Source: Multifurca ochricompacta (taxonomy: Eukaryota; Basidiomycota; Agaricomycetes; Russulales; Russulaceae). From it: DNA of 62,931 nucleotides. Position 1 is the first letter of the stretch, and every line of letters begins with the position of its first letter. Below the pieces are notes generated by a model. It did no database searches and was not told where the DNA came from. It saw nothing but the letters and a program-made list of their open reading frames with translations. The DNA lies in the NCBI GenBank assembly GCA_022496185.1, contig WTXG01000214.1, forward strand, positions 1 to 62,931, given 5' to 3'. Below are positions 10,527 to 22,700 of the stretch, piece by piece. A program made the position numbers and the translations under genes.

Positions 10527-13374
10527 TCATCCTCTTGTCTCTTGTCCCTCTTCTTCCTCCTCTTCCTCTTCCTCTTCCATCTCTTCCTCATTAATCCCAA
10601 AAATCTGCCACAGAACCGAAACGCTCCCGAAAGGTCTCTCTGCTCCCAACAAAGTGGTCGCCGCCTCGTACCTCGACCGAGGATCGTGCACACGCGCACA
10701 AAGCGCGGCATAGGCACGGCCCAATCGGCGTTGAGCGGCGCGATGAACGCGTGCGTGGAGAGCGGGAGCTGTGAGCGTTGAGAGACGTGGTGCGTGTATC
10801 GCGTCGAGGGAGGCGAGCCAGTGGGCGAAGGTACTGAGTGTTGTCCGGAGTGTGGAAGGCGCGCAGGATGGGACGTGTGCGAGTGGTTCCTTTTTGTGTT
10901 GTGTGCGTGGCGTTAATTGTGGGGTGGTGGTGGCAGTGATTTGTGAAAAAACATACCTCTGGTGGAGTTTGCTCGCACGCTTGGACTGCTTCGTATAAGC
11001 TCGAATCGTGCAATACGTCCTCGTACTGTTCAGGCATCAGTAAAAGTAAAAGTCCCTTTTTTTTAACAAAAAAAATACAGGTCGGTGCACAACGTACATG
11101 TTCTTCAATCAGATCCCGCACCCGCATTTCGATGGCAGCATCCAACTCCGAGCGCTTACGCGCCGCACGCTTGTGCGGCGCGAGCGCGTCCACGAGGTAA
11201 GTGAGGCAATTGAGTACGAATATGGGACGATCCCATGCTACGCGGATGCGTCCACGACCATTGGTGTTAGCACCGACTTGTCGACGCAAAGCGGTATCCT
11301 TCTCTTCCGCTGCGCCAATGCACATCTGTACCGCAGGATCGACGAGCGCGTCGAGCGCACGCTCTATCGTCGCTCTCTCTTCGTAACCGCCGCTCTCCAC
11401 CGCCGCCCCAGAGTTGGTGTTGTCAGCGTTGTTGGGGTTGGTATCGTCGTCGTTGTCGTCGTCGTCATCATCGGCAGTTTCTGAGGCGTGTAGGGCGAGG
11501 ATGGAACATAGGTCTTGTACATGAGTTAGGAGTGTTTGTGGTGGTGTCAGTGAGCTGTCGGCCGTGTCAAGCGAGACTCGCAGAAGCGCGCGGCCTTGAG
11601 TTGCGATGGCATCAAAGAATACGGCGTATGATGCAGCGGTGGTTCTGCAGTTAGGGGGGAGTGGGGAGGTTTGCGAACAAAAAAAAAGATGGTGCATAGT
11701 CGACGTACTCTCCAAGGGTGGTTGCGAGTAGCGCCCGCGCGCCAAGTGTACGTGCCATTGTCAAAGCATAGAACTGAAGTAGTCGAGCCACCTTGTAAGC
11801 GCTCAGGCCACTCTCCTGCGCTCTCACTGTCTGCAACACCCGCGCTCGCAGCGGGCCACACAAGCCCGCCACAGCCGCATCCATCAGTTCACCCAGCCAT
11901 TCGTCCTCCGTGTGCGCAGGTGCCCGCACTGCCCCAGGCATACGCGCACCGGCGTCAATGCTGAGAAGTGCCTCGAGGAATTCACGCTCTGCCGCTATTG
12001 CTTGATGTACCCATGCAAGCATGTCGCCGATGTAGCGTAGAGCGTCGTGAGCGTGTAACTCGATTGGTCGCGCGCCTCCGTTGCCCGTAGTGCCCCCTGC
12101 CGTTAGAGCGCTCATGAATGAAGAAAGGAGGGCGGCTTGTCGAGTTTGTGCGAGCACAGTAAGGGTTTCGCTGCATTGGGTGGATTGCGATTGACGGTTA
12201 AAAGTGGGAGATGATGAGCAGGGGAAAGAGGAGGGTGGAGAAGGCGGTAGGGCGCGACGTACGCGAGGAGTTCGGGACGCGAACGGAGACGACGTACAGC
12301 TTCGCTAAGCTCGTGAGGAATTTCCAGAGATGCGTCACGACCCATGGAACGGAATTCGGCGCTACACCACCGGGAGAGTTTGTCGCATGCCTTTTCAAGA
12401 TGGGCAGAGGTCACAGCCATAATATCCAATCTGTCCGCATAGGGTAAAAGAGTATGGTCGGGTATTGATGACTATTGTGATGGAAAAAGAGAGTGCGGAG
12501 ACGCACCCAGCTTTAGAGGGGCTGTCCTCGCCTGCCATGAGAACGCGACAGTCATCGCGAATGGTCTGTGCACGGTCCATTGCAGCGAAGAAGCTAGGGC
12601 CGACGGATATATTAGACGAAGAGAGAGCAGCGGCTTCATCTTTAGAAAGGGTAAAACGAGCAAGGAACAGGGTAACGATCGATTGACGTGTCTTCACCTC
12701 TTGTCTGTCAGTTGTTCCTAGTGTGAGCAAAGAAAGGAGTTCGTGGTGAATAGAAGGGCAGGCTGGGCGCACCGTTCATCACGCAGACTCCCAGCACGGT
12801 CAAGCAAGGATTTGCATGCTTCGTTCGTCGACTGCAACTGAACCTGCGCCTCCTCGCACCGCTGGCGCATCGTTGTTATATGGGCTTGCAGAGCGTCCAA
12901 TTTCTGCAATGGCAAGTAAACGGAACAACACCATGTTGGATAGGATAACAACACGACACGCACTTGATCGACCGCCGCGAAAGAGACGAGGAATTTGAGG
13001 CTACCCTCTTCCAGTTTGCTTTCAATATCGCGACGAAGGTGCTTGCGCGCCTTGGCTGCAGTATCACCAGGCGGGGCCCCTTGCAAGAAGCTTGGTACAT
13101 CCTTTATTTTCTCGGTGTGTACCTCATCGACGTCATCATGCACTTTGTCGTCTTCATTAGTTGTAGAAGGAGCAGCAGCGGCGGGCAAGGGTCTTGAAGG
13201 AGAGTAGAGATCGGAGAGGGTGTTAAGCGCTTCTTTGGTTGCTTGATCGTCAAATGTTGCCCCTAGAACTTTGTAAAGTCTTAGTGAAACAGGATTTCGA
13301 GCTATTGGAGATGGGGAGGCAGTCTGTGAGCGTCGACCGATTTCTGCCACGGTCGCAGAGGGCAATGATGGCAT
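10527..13374 (-). CDS. COG6: Conserved oligomeric Golgi complex subunit 6
   Basis: Subunit of the COG tethering complex, which captures vesicles recycling within the Golgi. Minus-strand exons: 13374-12964, 12903-12773, 12704-12507, 12430-12263, 12170-11709, 11644-11098, 11025-10957 and 10889-10527. They join without frameshift to about 782 residues. The N-terminus contains RLYKVL and a long helical region with IESKLEEGSLKFL and a coiled coil rich in Q and E. The middle carries the ALRYIGDMLAWVHQ and LNCLTYLVDAL stretches expected of COG6, followed by HYEDVLHDSSL. An aspartate-rich loop lies near residue 480, and the tail is an unusual glutamate run. The gene is convergent with PDA1, with only 192 bp between the stop codons. 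Assignment rests on the overall family pattern; another COG or exocyst-like rod protein is less likely. Confidence 0.88.
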
Positions 13375-13879
13375 TAGAATCGAATCTCAGGGATGTCGGC
13401 TGCTCGACGCGAAGCCGAAGGACGCCGTCTCCTTCTGAACTTGATCCCTCATGTACATAGTGACTACATTTTCTGGGGCTCATCTTCGGCGTCGAATCGG
13501 CGTCTCTTTTCAGGCAGTGGGCACTTACTTGATTTACCAGCGGGTTACCTCAACAACATTTCGAGAACTATATCTGCATGACGGGGCGATGTTCATGGCT
13601 CACTCTTGAACACTTATTGTTGCTTTGAGGTGGTTGGTTCGAAACTCCTAGGTCATCAAGCTCGTCTTTCATCTTCTGACATGAGTCAATACCATCAAGC
13701 AGACAGTTAGGATCCCCGTAGCTATTAATTAGCCGTTAAGACCTACTTCTTTCGTCTCAGTCGTCTCAGCGACAGTCCCGCTCGTGACCATCGTGAAACT
13801 TATGTAATCGGGGCACGAAAGGGTTGGCTTTGGCTTGGGCTTGACCCATTTCTCACTTCAGACCGTTCAGTGATTGGAA
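13375..13879. other. Divergent promoter region between COG6 and SWI5
   Basis: About 500 bp between divergent start codons. It must carry both promoters. I see no further gene and no clear TATA box. Confidence 0.5.
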
Positions 13880-14363
13880 ATGCATGCGCGTACATCTGCC
13901 AAAGTATTCTTTTTTCCCTTTGACATTTCATTTATACTGAAGAAATAATCTACATAGGATCGGGAAGCCCGCATATCAGAACTCGAGGCAGAGGTCGCCG
14001 AGTTAGAGAAGGAACTAGGGTAATCATGTCCATCTGTTTATGTTTATGTTATGTTTTTACCAATGACACTCTCACACAGCCCCGAAGAAGACGCACAGAA
14101 GATTGTCTCTAGGCACATCAAGCTCCTCCATCGTTACAATGAAGCCAAGGACGCAGCACAGGTCCATTCACCGTTTCTATGTCAGAGTCATGTTCGTGCT
14201 TATTCTTATTTTTGGGCCGCGCAGATAATCATTGGAAAGGTTCGTGGTTTGTGTGTGTGGTACTATTCTACAGCAAATGTGCGCATATATCCAGCTTGCG
14301 GTTCAAAAAAAGACAACCATCCGCCAAATCCACGAGGACTACGGTCTTACTGATGATGATTGA
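13880..14363 (+). CDS. SWI5: DNA repair protein Swi5/Sae3 homologue
   Basis: Small recombination mediator that, with its partner Sfr1/Mei5, helps load and stabilise Rad51/Dmc1 filaments. Exons: 13880-13903, 13958-14019, 14080-14161, 14225-14239 (15 nt) and 14295-14363, giving 83 residues, close to the ~85 residues of the fission-yeast protein. The first half is a coiled coil (ARISELEAEVAELEKEL). The second half has the family core YNEAKDAAQIIIGKL followed by TTIRQIHEDYGL. The start was chosen because an in-frame stop lies just upstream and the 54-bp intron after exon 1 has good borders. A broken partial copy lies at 19930-20180, on the far side of NLR-A. Confidence 0.92.
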
Positions 14364-14562
14364 CGTACGGATAGGCACTCTCATGTCTTTCGTAGTTCTG
14401 CCTGCTTTTATATATCTGCATACGATGACCGGACCGGATCGACCGAATGCTTAATGCTGCGCTAACCCCCCTTCCTGATACAAGGACACTGCCACCGTAT
14501 GCTGCGCACAGTCTTTCTTTCCCTTCTCATATTATCTTCTAAAGTCGAGGATTGGGTCTGAA

Positions 14563-17500
14563 ATGGATGCTCCATTAGACGTACTATCAAAGCAGCCTCG
14601 CGCACAATCCTTGCCTGAACTCCAGTCTCTCCTCAATACTGCGTTGGATGAGTATACCCAACAAACGGGGATATTACTTGCTTCTCACCCACTCACCGCC
14701 AATCTCGAGAATTCCAACTCTCCCGAGGCATTTATCGCAGTGATTGACCAGACCCGAGCCTTTCACGACTTTCGGAAAGGTGATTGGAGGATGCTGCTCA
14801 TGAGGCTTCTCAAGCCTCTTATGAACGTCCTACTCGCTCTCTCGACCACTGCGGCTCTTGGAGACGATCCTCCTTTGGTAAGGGATCATACATTCCGCGT
14901 GAGCATGTCTTAATTCCTATTCAACAGGTCCTTTCGCCTTCGAAAGCAATTTTCGGTGCCATTGGCATTTTTTTATCTGTGTGTATCTCATTCATGATCT
15001 CTATATTCGGGAATGTGACTCTGGAATCTTTCTGGGAACTCAGGGTGTTAGTGCGAGGTCTAATGCTTTTGTCGAACTTTTCGAAACTCTCGGAAGCTTC
15101 CTTGATCTCTTGAGGGTATATACCGTGATCCAACCTACTCCGGAGATGACAACCATCATCCTGAAGACTATGGCTGAATTAATTATCATCCTCGCAATTG
15201 CAACCAAGCAAATAAAGCAAAGTCGTTTCAGTGAGTGAATTTCAACCAACAAAGAGGTCACGTCTCAAGTTGTGTCAGAGTCATATGGAAAAATGGTATT
15301 GGAAGATAGCAGTGTTGCGGACGTGCTTCACAGACTGGATAGACTCACTCGAGAGGAAGTCCAGAAAACGGGGACGCAGATTCTGAAAGTTGTCTACGGT
15401 CTTTTGAGTAATATGAGATTGGTTATGGACGGTGAGAAATCCCTATCTAGCTCGACGAGGGAGTTTTAGCCTGAATGTTTCTTAAACTAGGCGAAGCATC
15501 CAACATGTCGATGGACAGTATACAAGAGGCGCTTGGTAATCGTGTCTTACACATACACGTTCATACATCTTGCTGACTCCACCTCTAGATGTTATAAACA
15601 AGACGGCGATTGACTTGAGACGTCAGTTATTTCTTGACCTCTCGCACATTGAGTGGCTGAGATCCTATCAGGCACTGGCGACCGGGTACAGCCTGGCCTT
15701 CGTGAATGGCTCTCTCCTCCAGACCCATCCACAATTCACAATGTTGCACTGGGTGCCCATCACCCCGAAACCAGTGCTTGGTTCATTCAGGGTACCGACT
15801 TCGAGAAATGGAAAGGTAGCGGATCCTTGATGTGGATACATGGGAAACGTAGGGATTTTCTTACACTTTATATCCTCCCTGCTGCTGATCCACTCTCTTC
15901 GTAGCGGGTTGCGGCAAGAGTGTTCTTTGGTGAGCGGCACCCAGACTTGGCCATGGTTGGTGCTTATAGTGTGTCCACCAACAGCTCCGTAATCATTGAG
16001 GACTTGCTGCGCCTGCGCATGATCGAACTGGCCTCCGTGGCCTACTTTATTTCGACTACCAGAACGATGAAATGAAAGCATTCGTGGTCTTGTTTCCTCT
16101 CTTTTGGTCCAGCTTAGTGCCCAATCCGAGTCTTATCACGACATTCTCGCTCACATGTACTCGAAATATGAAGACGACGGCAGGCATCCCAGCGAAAGTG
16201 ATCTCACAGGTTGCTTAAAGGACATGTTCGCACTCCAAAAACAAGGAGCGGTATACATAATCATCGACGGGCTGGATGAATGTCCCGCTTTCGGCATGCC
16301 ATCTCCTTGCGAAAACGTCTTGGGGCTTTTGACGGATCTGGTTGGCTTGCAACAACCAATCTACACATTTGTGTCATGAGCCGTCCTGAAGCAGATATTT
16401 CAGCTGCCTCAGACCCTTGCATCTCGGCACATATCTCTCCACGAAGAAGCCGGCAAGCAGAAGATATTGCCAAGTACATCCGCTCGGTCATCAACTCAGA
16501 CCCTGGATGAAGGACTGGAAAGTTGAGGCGAAGAGAATGGCCATTGATACACTTACAGAGAAAGCTGACGGAATGTAAGTCGTCATCGCGCCAAGGTAGC
16601 ATCCATAATGACTCGTTATCATGTAGGTTCCGGTGGGTTTCCTGCCAGTTGGACGTCCTACGTCACCGTCTCCAGGAAAACATTCAGTCCACACTTCAGA
16701 CACTTCCAGATTCGGTGGATAAGACGTATGAGCGCATCTTAGAAGGTATCCAAGAGAGAAGCTGGAAAACTGCGCATCGATTGTTTCAATGCCTCGTCGC
16801 CTCAGCACGCCCACTTCGCGTAAAGGAGCTCGCAGAGATCCTTGCGTTTGACTTCGATGCCGGGGATATACCCACGTTCGACGAGACCTGGCGCGTGGAA
16901 CACTCAAAGCGAGCACTGCTATCCATTGGCTCCAGTTTAATTGACTCCGCTGGTACCCACCCATTCGAACTCGTGCAATTTTCACACTCTTCAGTTCGCG
17001 AATTCCTTACCTCGGACCGTCTCGCGGCGTTAAAACCCGGGGTTTCCCGGTATCATATCCGTCTCGGGCCCGCGCATACCTTCCTTGCGCAAACCTGCCT
17101 TGGCGTTCTCCTCCAATCAGACGACAGAACGATCGTCAATAACTCCCCCTTTCCCAATACGCTGCAAGGCATTGGGTCCTTCACGCACGGTTTGAGGGTG
17201 AATCACCGCTTATAAGGCGCGCCACCGAGCGCCTGTTCGACCCACAGAAAACCTATTTCTCCACCTGGGTAGGGATACACGATGAAGATGATCCAATGGA
17301 CTCCATAGTTTCAGGTGATCGACAGAGACCGCAGCACGACCACTCTACTACGCTGCGCGATGTGGCTTGCACTACGTGACAGAACATCTCGCCATTACGT
17401 ACCCACAAGACGTCAATGCTCCAGGAGGCCGATTTGGTACCGCATTGCAAGTCGCATCAGCCGGTAGACACCTCAGAATTGTCCGACTCCTGCTTGGACA

Positions 17501-19663
17501 TGGGGCGGACGTGAACGCTAGAGGTGGCCACTATGGAAATGCTCTGCAAGCGGCAGCGGCCGAAGGGTTCCTCGAGGTTGCGCAAACCCTTATTAAGCAC
17601 CACGCAGATGTCGATGCTGAGGGTGGTCACCACGGAACTGCCCTGAGCGCAGCAGCAGCGAAAGGTCATACCGACATTGTGCGACTCCTGCTACAGCATT
17701 CCGCGAACCCTAACGCCCATGGGGGAAGTGATCTGATGTCAGCGGCAGCAAAAGGCCACCTCGAGATTGTGCGACTCCTGCTCAGATATGGTGCGGATCC
17801 TAACACTAAGGGTGGTCCCGATGGAAGTGCTTTGCATGCCGCGGCAGTGAATGAACACCTCGAAGTTGTGAAACTCTTGCTCGAAAATGGCGCAAATGTC
17901 AATGCTCAGCATAGTGCCCGCGGGTCTGCCCTACGGGTAGCTGCGGCAAATGGATGCCTTGGGGTTGTGCGGCTTCTGCTTGAACATGGTACGGAGTCCG
18001 GCACTGAGAGCGGAGTTGTCCTATGGACTGCAATTGCGAATGGACATCGGGAGATTGTTCGACTTCTGCTCGAACACGGCGTGGATCCCAATATTCAGAG
18101 TAGAAGTGCTCTGCAAGTAGCTTCAAGGGTGGTGACTTAGAGATAGTACGACTCCTACTGGAGCACGGAGCAAATCCTAACGCTCAAGGTGGAATCATCC
18201 TATGGATAGCAGCTGAGAATGGGTCTCATGAGATTGTGCAACTCCTGCTCGAAAATGGCGCAAATGTTGATGCTTACGTTGACGAACGTGGGACTGCCTT
18301 GCATGCAGCCTCAAAGAACGAGCGTCTGAAGATTGTACGACTCCTTTTCAATTATGGAGCGGACCCTAATTCCCAAAAAGGTCCAGATGGAAGTACCCTG
18401 TGGGCCGCAGCCGCAAATGGACATTTGGAGACTGTGCAAGTCCTGCTCGAACATAACTCAGATCCCAACGCTCAAGGTGGAATCGTCCTATGGGTAGCAG
18501 CCGCGAATGGGTCTCACGAGATTGTGCAACTCCTGCTCGAAAATGGCGCAGATGTCGATGCTTACGTTTTTGACCGTGGGACTGCCTTGCATGGAGCAGT
18601 AAAGAACAGACGTCTCGAGATTGTACGACTCCTATTCAAACATGGAGCGAACCCCAATGTTCAGGGCGATCTCGACGAAAGTACCCTGCAAGCAGCGGTC
18701 GCACACGGGGATCAGGAGACCGTGCGACTCCTGCTTGATAATGGCGCGAATCCAGACAGAAGGGCTCTGCAAGTAGCTTCACATGATGCCAACCTCGATA
18801 TTTTGCAACTCCTCCTCGAATTTGGTGCAGACCCCAACGACCAAGACGGGATCGTCCTGCGAGAACCAGTCGAGAAAGGGCATCTAAAAATCGTGCGATC
18901 CCTGCTTGAACACGGCGCGAATCCTAATTCTCTGCATGGACGTGTCCTGGAATTGGCAGCGAAAAACGATCGCCTCGAGGTCGTGCATCTCCTGTTGGAT
19001 CATGGTGCGGATTCCAACTCTGGGGGTGGACGTCCCCTCAAGGTAGCTGTAGAGAATGGACGACTGGAGGTTGTACTGTCACTGCTCCAGCATGGCGCGA
19101 ATCCCAACTCTCGTGGTGGATATGCCATGGAATCAGCAACAGAGAATGGCCATCTCGGGATCGTGCAACTCCTGTTGGAACATGGCGCGAACCCCAACTC
19201 TCGTGGTGGACGTCCCCTACAGCTGGCTGCAGTATGCGGACACCTCGAAATCGTGCGGCTCCTGTTGGAATATGGCACGAGTCCCAACTCTCGGGGTGGA
19301 CGCCCCCTACAGCTAGCGGCAATGAAAGGACACCTCGAGATCGTGAGACTCCTGCTCATACATGGTGCCAAGCCCAATTCTCGGAGTGGACGTCCCCTGC
19401 AGTTAGCAGCAGCGAATGGGCATATGGAGATCGTCAAAATCCTACTCAACCACGGAGCGGACCCGAATGTTCAGGGACCACCCGATGGAAGTGCCTTGCA
19501 TGCAGCAGCAGCGAATGGACGTTTCGATGTCGTGCAGCTGCTGCTTACAAGTGGCGCGGATCCAAATTCTTATAGTGATCATCGTGAGAGTCCCCTACGG
19601 GTGGCATCTGTTGGGAGATACGACAATATCGTGGAGCTACTATCGAAGCACGGCGCTAAATGA
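14563..19663 (+). pseudogene. NLR-A: Goodbye-NACHT-ankyrin protein, frameshifted
   Basis: Fungal STAND/NLR-like receptor. Such proteins oligomerise through the NACHT ATPase after the repeats sense a ligand. The Goodbye-type N-terminus (EYTQQTGILLASHPL, FRKGDWRML) lies at 14563-15230, with introns at 14878-14927 and 14979-15043. A linker follows, then WLSPPDPSTIHN, the Walker A HGKPGCGKSVL (joined across an intron near 15905), Walker B YIIIDGLDECP near 16255-16290, and SRPEAD. The NACHT-associated helical region runs to about 17330. About 24 ankyrin repeats fill 17400-19660. Alignment with NLR-D shows single-base frame breaks near 16045, 16070, 16110, 16355, 17150, 17330 and 18130, so no full product can be read. 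Protein D is its closest relative. It is either a pseudogene or an active gene with sequencing errors. Confidence 0.88.
17400..19660 (+). repeat. Ankyrin-repeat array of NLR-A (~24 units of 31-33 residues)
   Basis: Each unit is close to (D/N)PN.GG..L..AA..GHLEIVRLLLEHGA. Repeats 17-22 (about 18910-19465) are almost identical to each other, with the recurring NPNSRGGRPLQLAA, and have no counterpart of equal number in NLR-D. This indicates recent local expansion or gene conversion among 93-bp units. Confidence 0.85.
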
Positions 19664-19929
19664 ATTCAAGGTACCGATCTACGTGAGAGAAGGTAAGAGC
19701 TTACAAAACTCAAGTTAGGTCCCGCGATCCTAGCTTTATAGTAGATAAGTTGAGTTGAAGTTATGCGTTGAAAGTATGAATGCCTCGCCCGTTCTCGGCA
19801 GCTGTTGGATCACGTGAACCATTTACATAAATGACTTGCCGTGCCGATTGTTGCATGTTGCATGTTGCCTTCGCGAGGCAAATCTCGCAGAGTTGCAGAA
19901 TGAATTATGGTAACACGCATGTGTCCCAC

Positions 19930-20180
19930 CAATGACACTCTATTACAGTCCCGGAAAAGACGGGCAAGCAGAAGATAGTTTCCAGATACATGAGGCATTC
20001 ATCATCCCTGCTCCGGAGTCCGTGTTATTCGTGGTGATTTTGGCCCGCGCAGTTAGGCATTGGAAAGGTTCGTTGGTACGTTTAGACTTCAAATGTGCGC
20101 GTTCACAGTTCACAAGCAGAAAACGGCCCGCTGATCCACGATGGCTACGGCCTTACTGATGATGATCGACTCGCGAGTAG
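19930..20180 (+). pseudogene. Broken partial copy of SWI5
   Basis: The stretch matches SWI5 from the end of intron 2 to past its stop codon. Shared blocks include ACCAATGACACTCT, CGGGCAAGCAGAAGAT-like exon 3 sequence, GGGCCGCGCAG/CCCGCGCAG before a GGCATTGGAAAG-type exon 4, CAAATGTGCGC, and CTACGG-CTTACTGATGATGAT. The frame is destroyed and part of exon 3 is missing. With the intact gene at 13880-14363 it brackets NLR-A. Confidence 0.8.
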
Positions 20181-20559
20181 ACGATTGCATATCGTCTTGC
20201 TAGAATATGATGTCCACCGACCATTTCAGACGCTCTTTCCGTATGAAACCTATACTCCCAGGGGAGTAATGCAGTCCTACCAAGGTTGGCATCAAAAAAC
20301 CGTGGTGTGAAACAATATGTGGTTTTCATGGGAAGCTCGGGGGAGGAGCGCGTAAGTGAATCTCCCCTTTGTCCAGTCGGCAACGGGGAAGGTAATGCGA
20401 GTCGACGTCCTGAGCTGAGGAGGTTCTGGAAAACTAACACTGCTTTGGTACGCGCTACCTTCTCATGCCTTCAACCCACTTTCTCCTGAGTCCTCCACTT
20501 TTTTTGGATTGAATCTATTGGAAATGTGCTTCAAGGCTTTGCCTAAGTTGTGAAGCTAC

Positions 20560-20920
20560 CAGTAAAAGGGCCTTAAATGGGTCCCCTAGTAATTACTGTG
20601 AGTGAGGTATCAAACCTGAGGTTTAGTTTTGAATATTACCTAGAATGGTAGTTGTCACTTAGTCACATAGGTAAAGATAAGATAACAGAATACTCACTTC
20701 AGTTATGTTGGTCAGAACTGAAGTGAACAATACACAAAAAGTGTCCTTAAGTAGTGTGCTATGGTAACCAAGACTGTAGGGTTGTGTCTAATCAACTAAT
20801 TATTCATAGGAAATTAAAATGCAGTTCAAGTGCTGCTGCACAGCACACAGCTCAACTATCAGCACTACACTGTTAGTAATTGACCCGAGCTGGCCACTGA
20901 TCCATTTCTGACAGAAAAAA
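20560..20920. repeat. LTR-like relic sequence, related to 44100-44420
   Basis: Contains GTCCTTAAGTAGTGTGCTATG and a downstream TTAATCATAGG-like motif in the same order as at about 44318-44385. No protein frame is conserved. The block at 20820-20875 also resembles 56430-56485 (CAGTTCAAGTGCTGCTGCAC versus CAGTCCAGGTGTTACTACAC). It is probably scattered transposon debris. Confidence 0.4.
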
Positions 20921-21189
20921 AAAACCCCCTGCAAGGGAAAAGAGTGTTTAGCTAAGTAGTGTTAGGCAATCTGCAATGCTGTCTAAGGTTGAAACAGGCC
21001 GAGTCAAAGCCTGAGAAGAAAAGAAAAGGTCCGTCTTTCCTGGCTGAACCCGTTGGCTCTCTCTTCATTAAAAAGTTCTGATAATAAAATTTCTGACATC
21101 GATTCGACTTTACTTTCGGGCAGCCTCTGTTACAGTACAGGTGCGATTAATGCACGGCACGAACCATTGACTTAGCATCTTTTTAGACT

Positions 21190-21670
21190 GTGCGTATTCC
21201 GGGCCGCCTGCCCACAGCTTCTTTACTCTCCATCACCTCTCCGTCTTTATTGCCTGGATTTATCTCACTTGTCTCATTTCATCCAAATTCATCCTCTTCT
21301 ACTTCATAACCATGTCTCTCTACAAGTATATAAGGGTACAGACAATGCTTGCAATAGACCAGCCAGTGACCCAACAGAAGCAGAAATCAAACAGCATTTC
21401 GCTCTCTCCCTCTTTCTTAATCTTTGTGTGATAAAGAACTTCTTGACGACATCAGGCGCAAGGTCAAACGGAACCAGCAAGCAGCGGATTTGCAAAAGAT
21501 CAAGCACGTTACACCCTCGTTCGAAGTCTTAGTTATTTTGGGGCTCCTTCTTCTCTCTTCCATCTCCCTTGCCTCTCCTTTCGGGAACGCTTTGCCTCGC
21601 ACTCACCGCGGATCAGATCCGTACAATAGACAAACTAGTCGATTGGCGGCCACGGTCACTGGCATCTAGG
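21190..21670 (+). pseudogene. Small repeated gene family, copy 1
   Basis: Homologous to 31880-32350 and, in inverse orientation, to 52230-51840. Conserved order: pyrimidine-rich leader, TATA box TATATAAG (21327-21334), an ATGCTTG start-like site, PTEAEIKQHF, a pyrimidine run, then KELLDDIRRKVKRNQQAADL. In the third copy the equivalent of this frame stays open from PTEAEEIKQHF through KELLENVKYEV. Here the two halves are one base out of phase. A hydrophobic stretch (VLVILGLLLLSSISLA) follows. Synonymous third-base differences between copies in the KELL segment suggest it once encoded protein. Family not recognised. Confidence 0.45.
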
Positions 21671-21759
21671 AAGGGCGGGGCTCATGCCTACTGGTAGCCT
21701 TATTCACTTTGAACTCGAAGTAGGCAAACACGATTCCTTGGGACGTCACCTTGCTCTAG

Positions 21760-22210
21760 CTAGTTTTCCGGTGCTGATTGAGAAACCCGATTCCCTGGAA
21801 GTCTGCGAGCATCACCAGGAACCAGGAGCCTGAGGTTTGAAACTCCTGTCACCGAGAGAGCGGGCAGTTTCAGTTTCGCAATATTGTCCTCGATGACAGG
21901 GACTACTGCGCGGACGTTAACATTGAGCAGATCTGGTGAAAAATTTATCGCTCCAGGAATTGGGATGGGCCCGCCGTCGATGACGGCTTCTTCGAAGCGC
22001 ACGATGGCGGCCTTGTACATGATGATGACGAATATGCACAAGGCATTCCAGAGAGGAGGATATCGGAAACGGGGCGTACTGAGAGTTCCTCGGCAGTCTT
22101 CAATCTGCACCGCTCGCCAAGCATGTCAGCCAGTCGCCTCTCATGGCCCTCATCTGCAGCAATGATACCATCAAAACCGTATTCACTTCCAAACTTGTCC
22201 CAGGCACCCA
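21760..22210 (-). pseudogene. Unidentified gene fragment, related to 23118-23522
   Basis: The minus strand reads LGAWDKFGSEYGFDGIIAAD, then EGHERRLADM, then further downstream RFEEAVIDGGPIPIPGAIN. The relic at 23118-23522 on the same strand has the same modules (GYW, FGGE-YGF-GIIAS, EGH-RRLA, then EGGP...LGAI) in scrambled frames. It is a duplicated gene that has decayed. The family is not recognised. Confidence 0.4.
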
Positions 22211-22439
22211 ATACTCCGTATGTAGAATCGATAGGCGTGCCGGCGTGTCACGTCAAGTATCGTCCTGGCAGTACTGGGACTACAGCTCACCCATACATCT
22301 CAAAGAGGAGTCTTAGTTGTTCACCGTACTCACCGCGTCGACCGTGATTGTGGGCATCTTGTTAGTAACGTTTCCGGGGCAAGATAAGTGTTTGCCCATC
22401 ACTTGCTCTGATCCGGGGTGATCATCTGCTCCTGACAAC

Positions 22440-22700
22440 ATGCACCACAGGTGATATAAAGCCCTTGCGTTTCATCGTTCTTATTTCCTTAGTTTCTTTA
22501 GAGCTCTCGACGGCCTGGTGTTGTTGCCAATACATTCCTTCATTTTCGACCTGGTGTCAGCGCTTCTTATTCATTCCCATCGTGAAGTTCATTGCTCTAG
22601 TTTCCATTGCTCTCGCCACCTCAACCTTTGCCCTTCCTCTGCGTCGTGCTCCCGAGAACGGCCTTGGTGAGCGTGACATCTACCTTGTCCTACTTCATCC
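22440..22700 (+). pseudogene. Possible small secreted-protein relic lacking ATG
   Basis: A TATA-like GATATAAAG precedes a frame starting GTG at about 22580 that reads KFIALVSIALATSTFALPLR, a good signal-peptide shape, followed by RAPENGLGERDIY. The expected ATG is GTG, and nothing conserved follows. Likely a decayed secreted protein, or chance. Confidence 0.25.
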
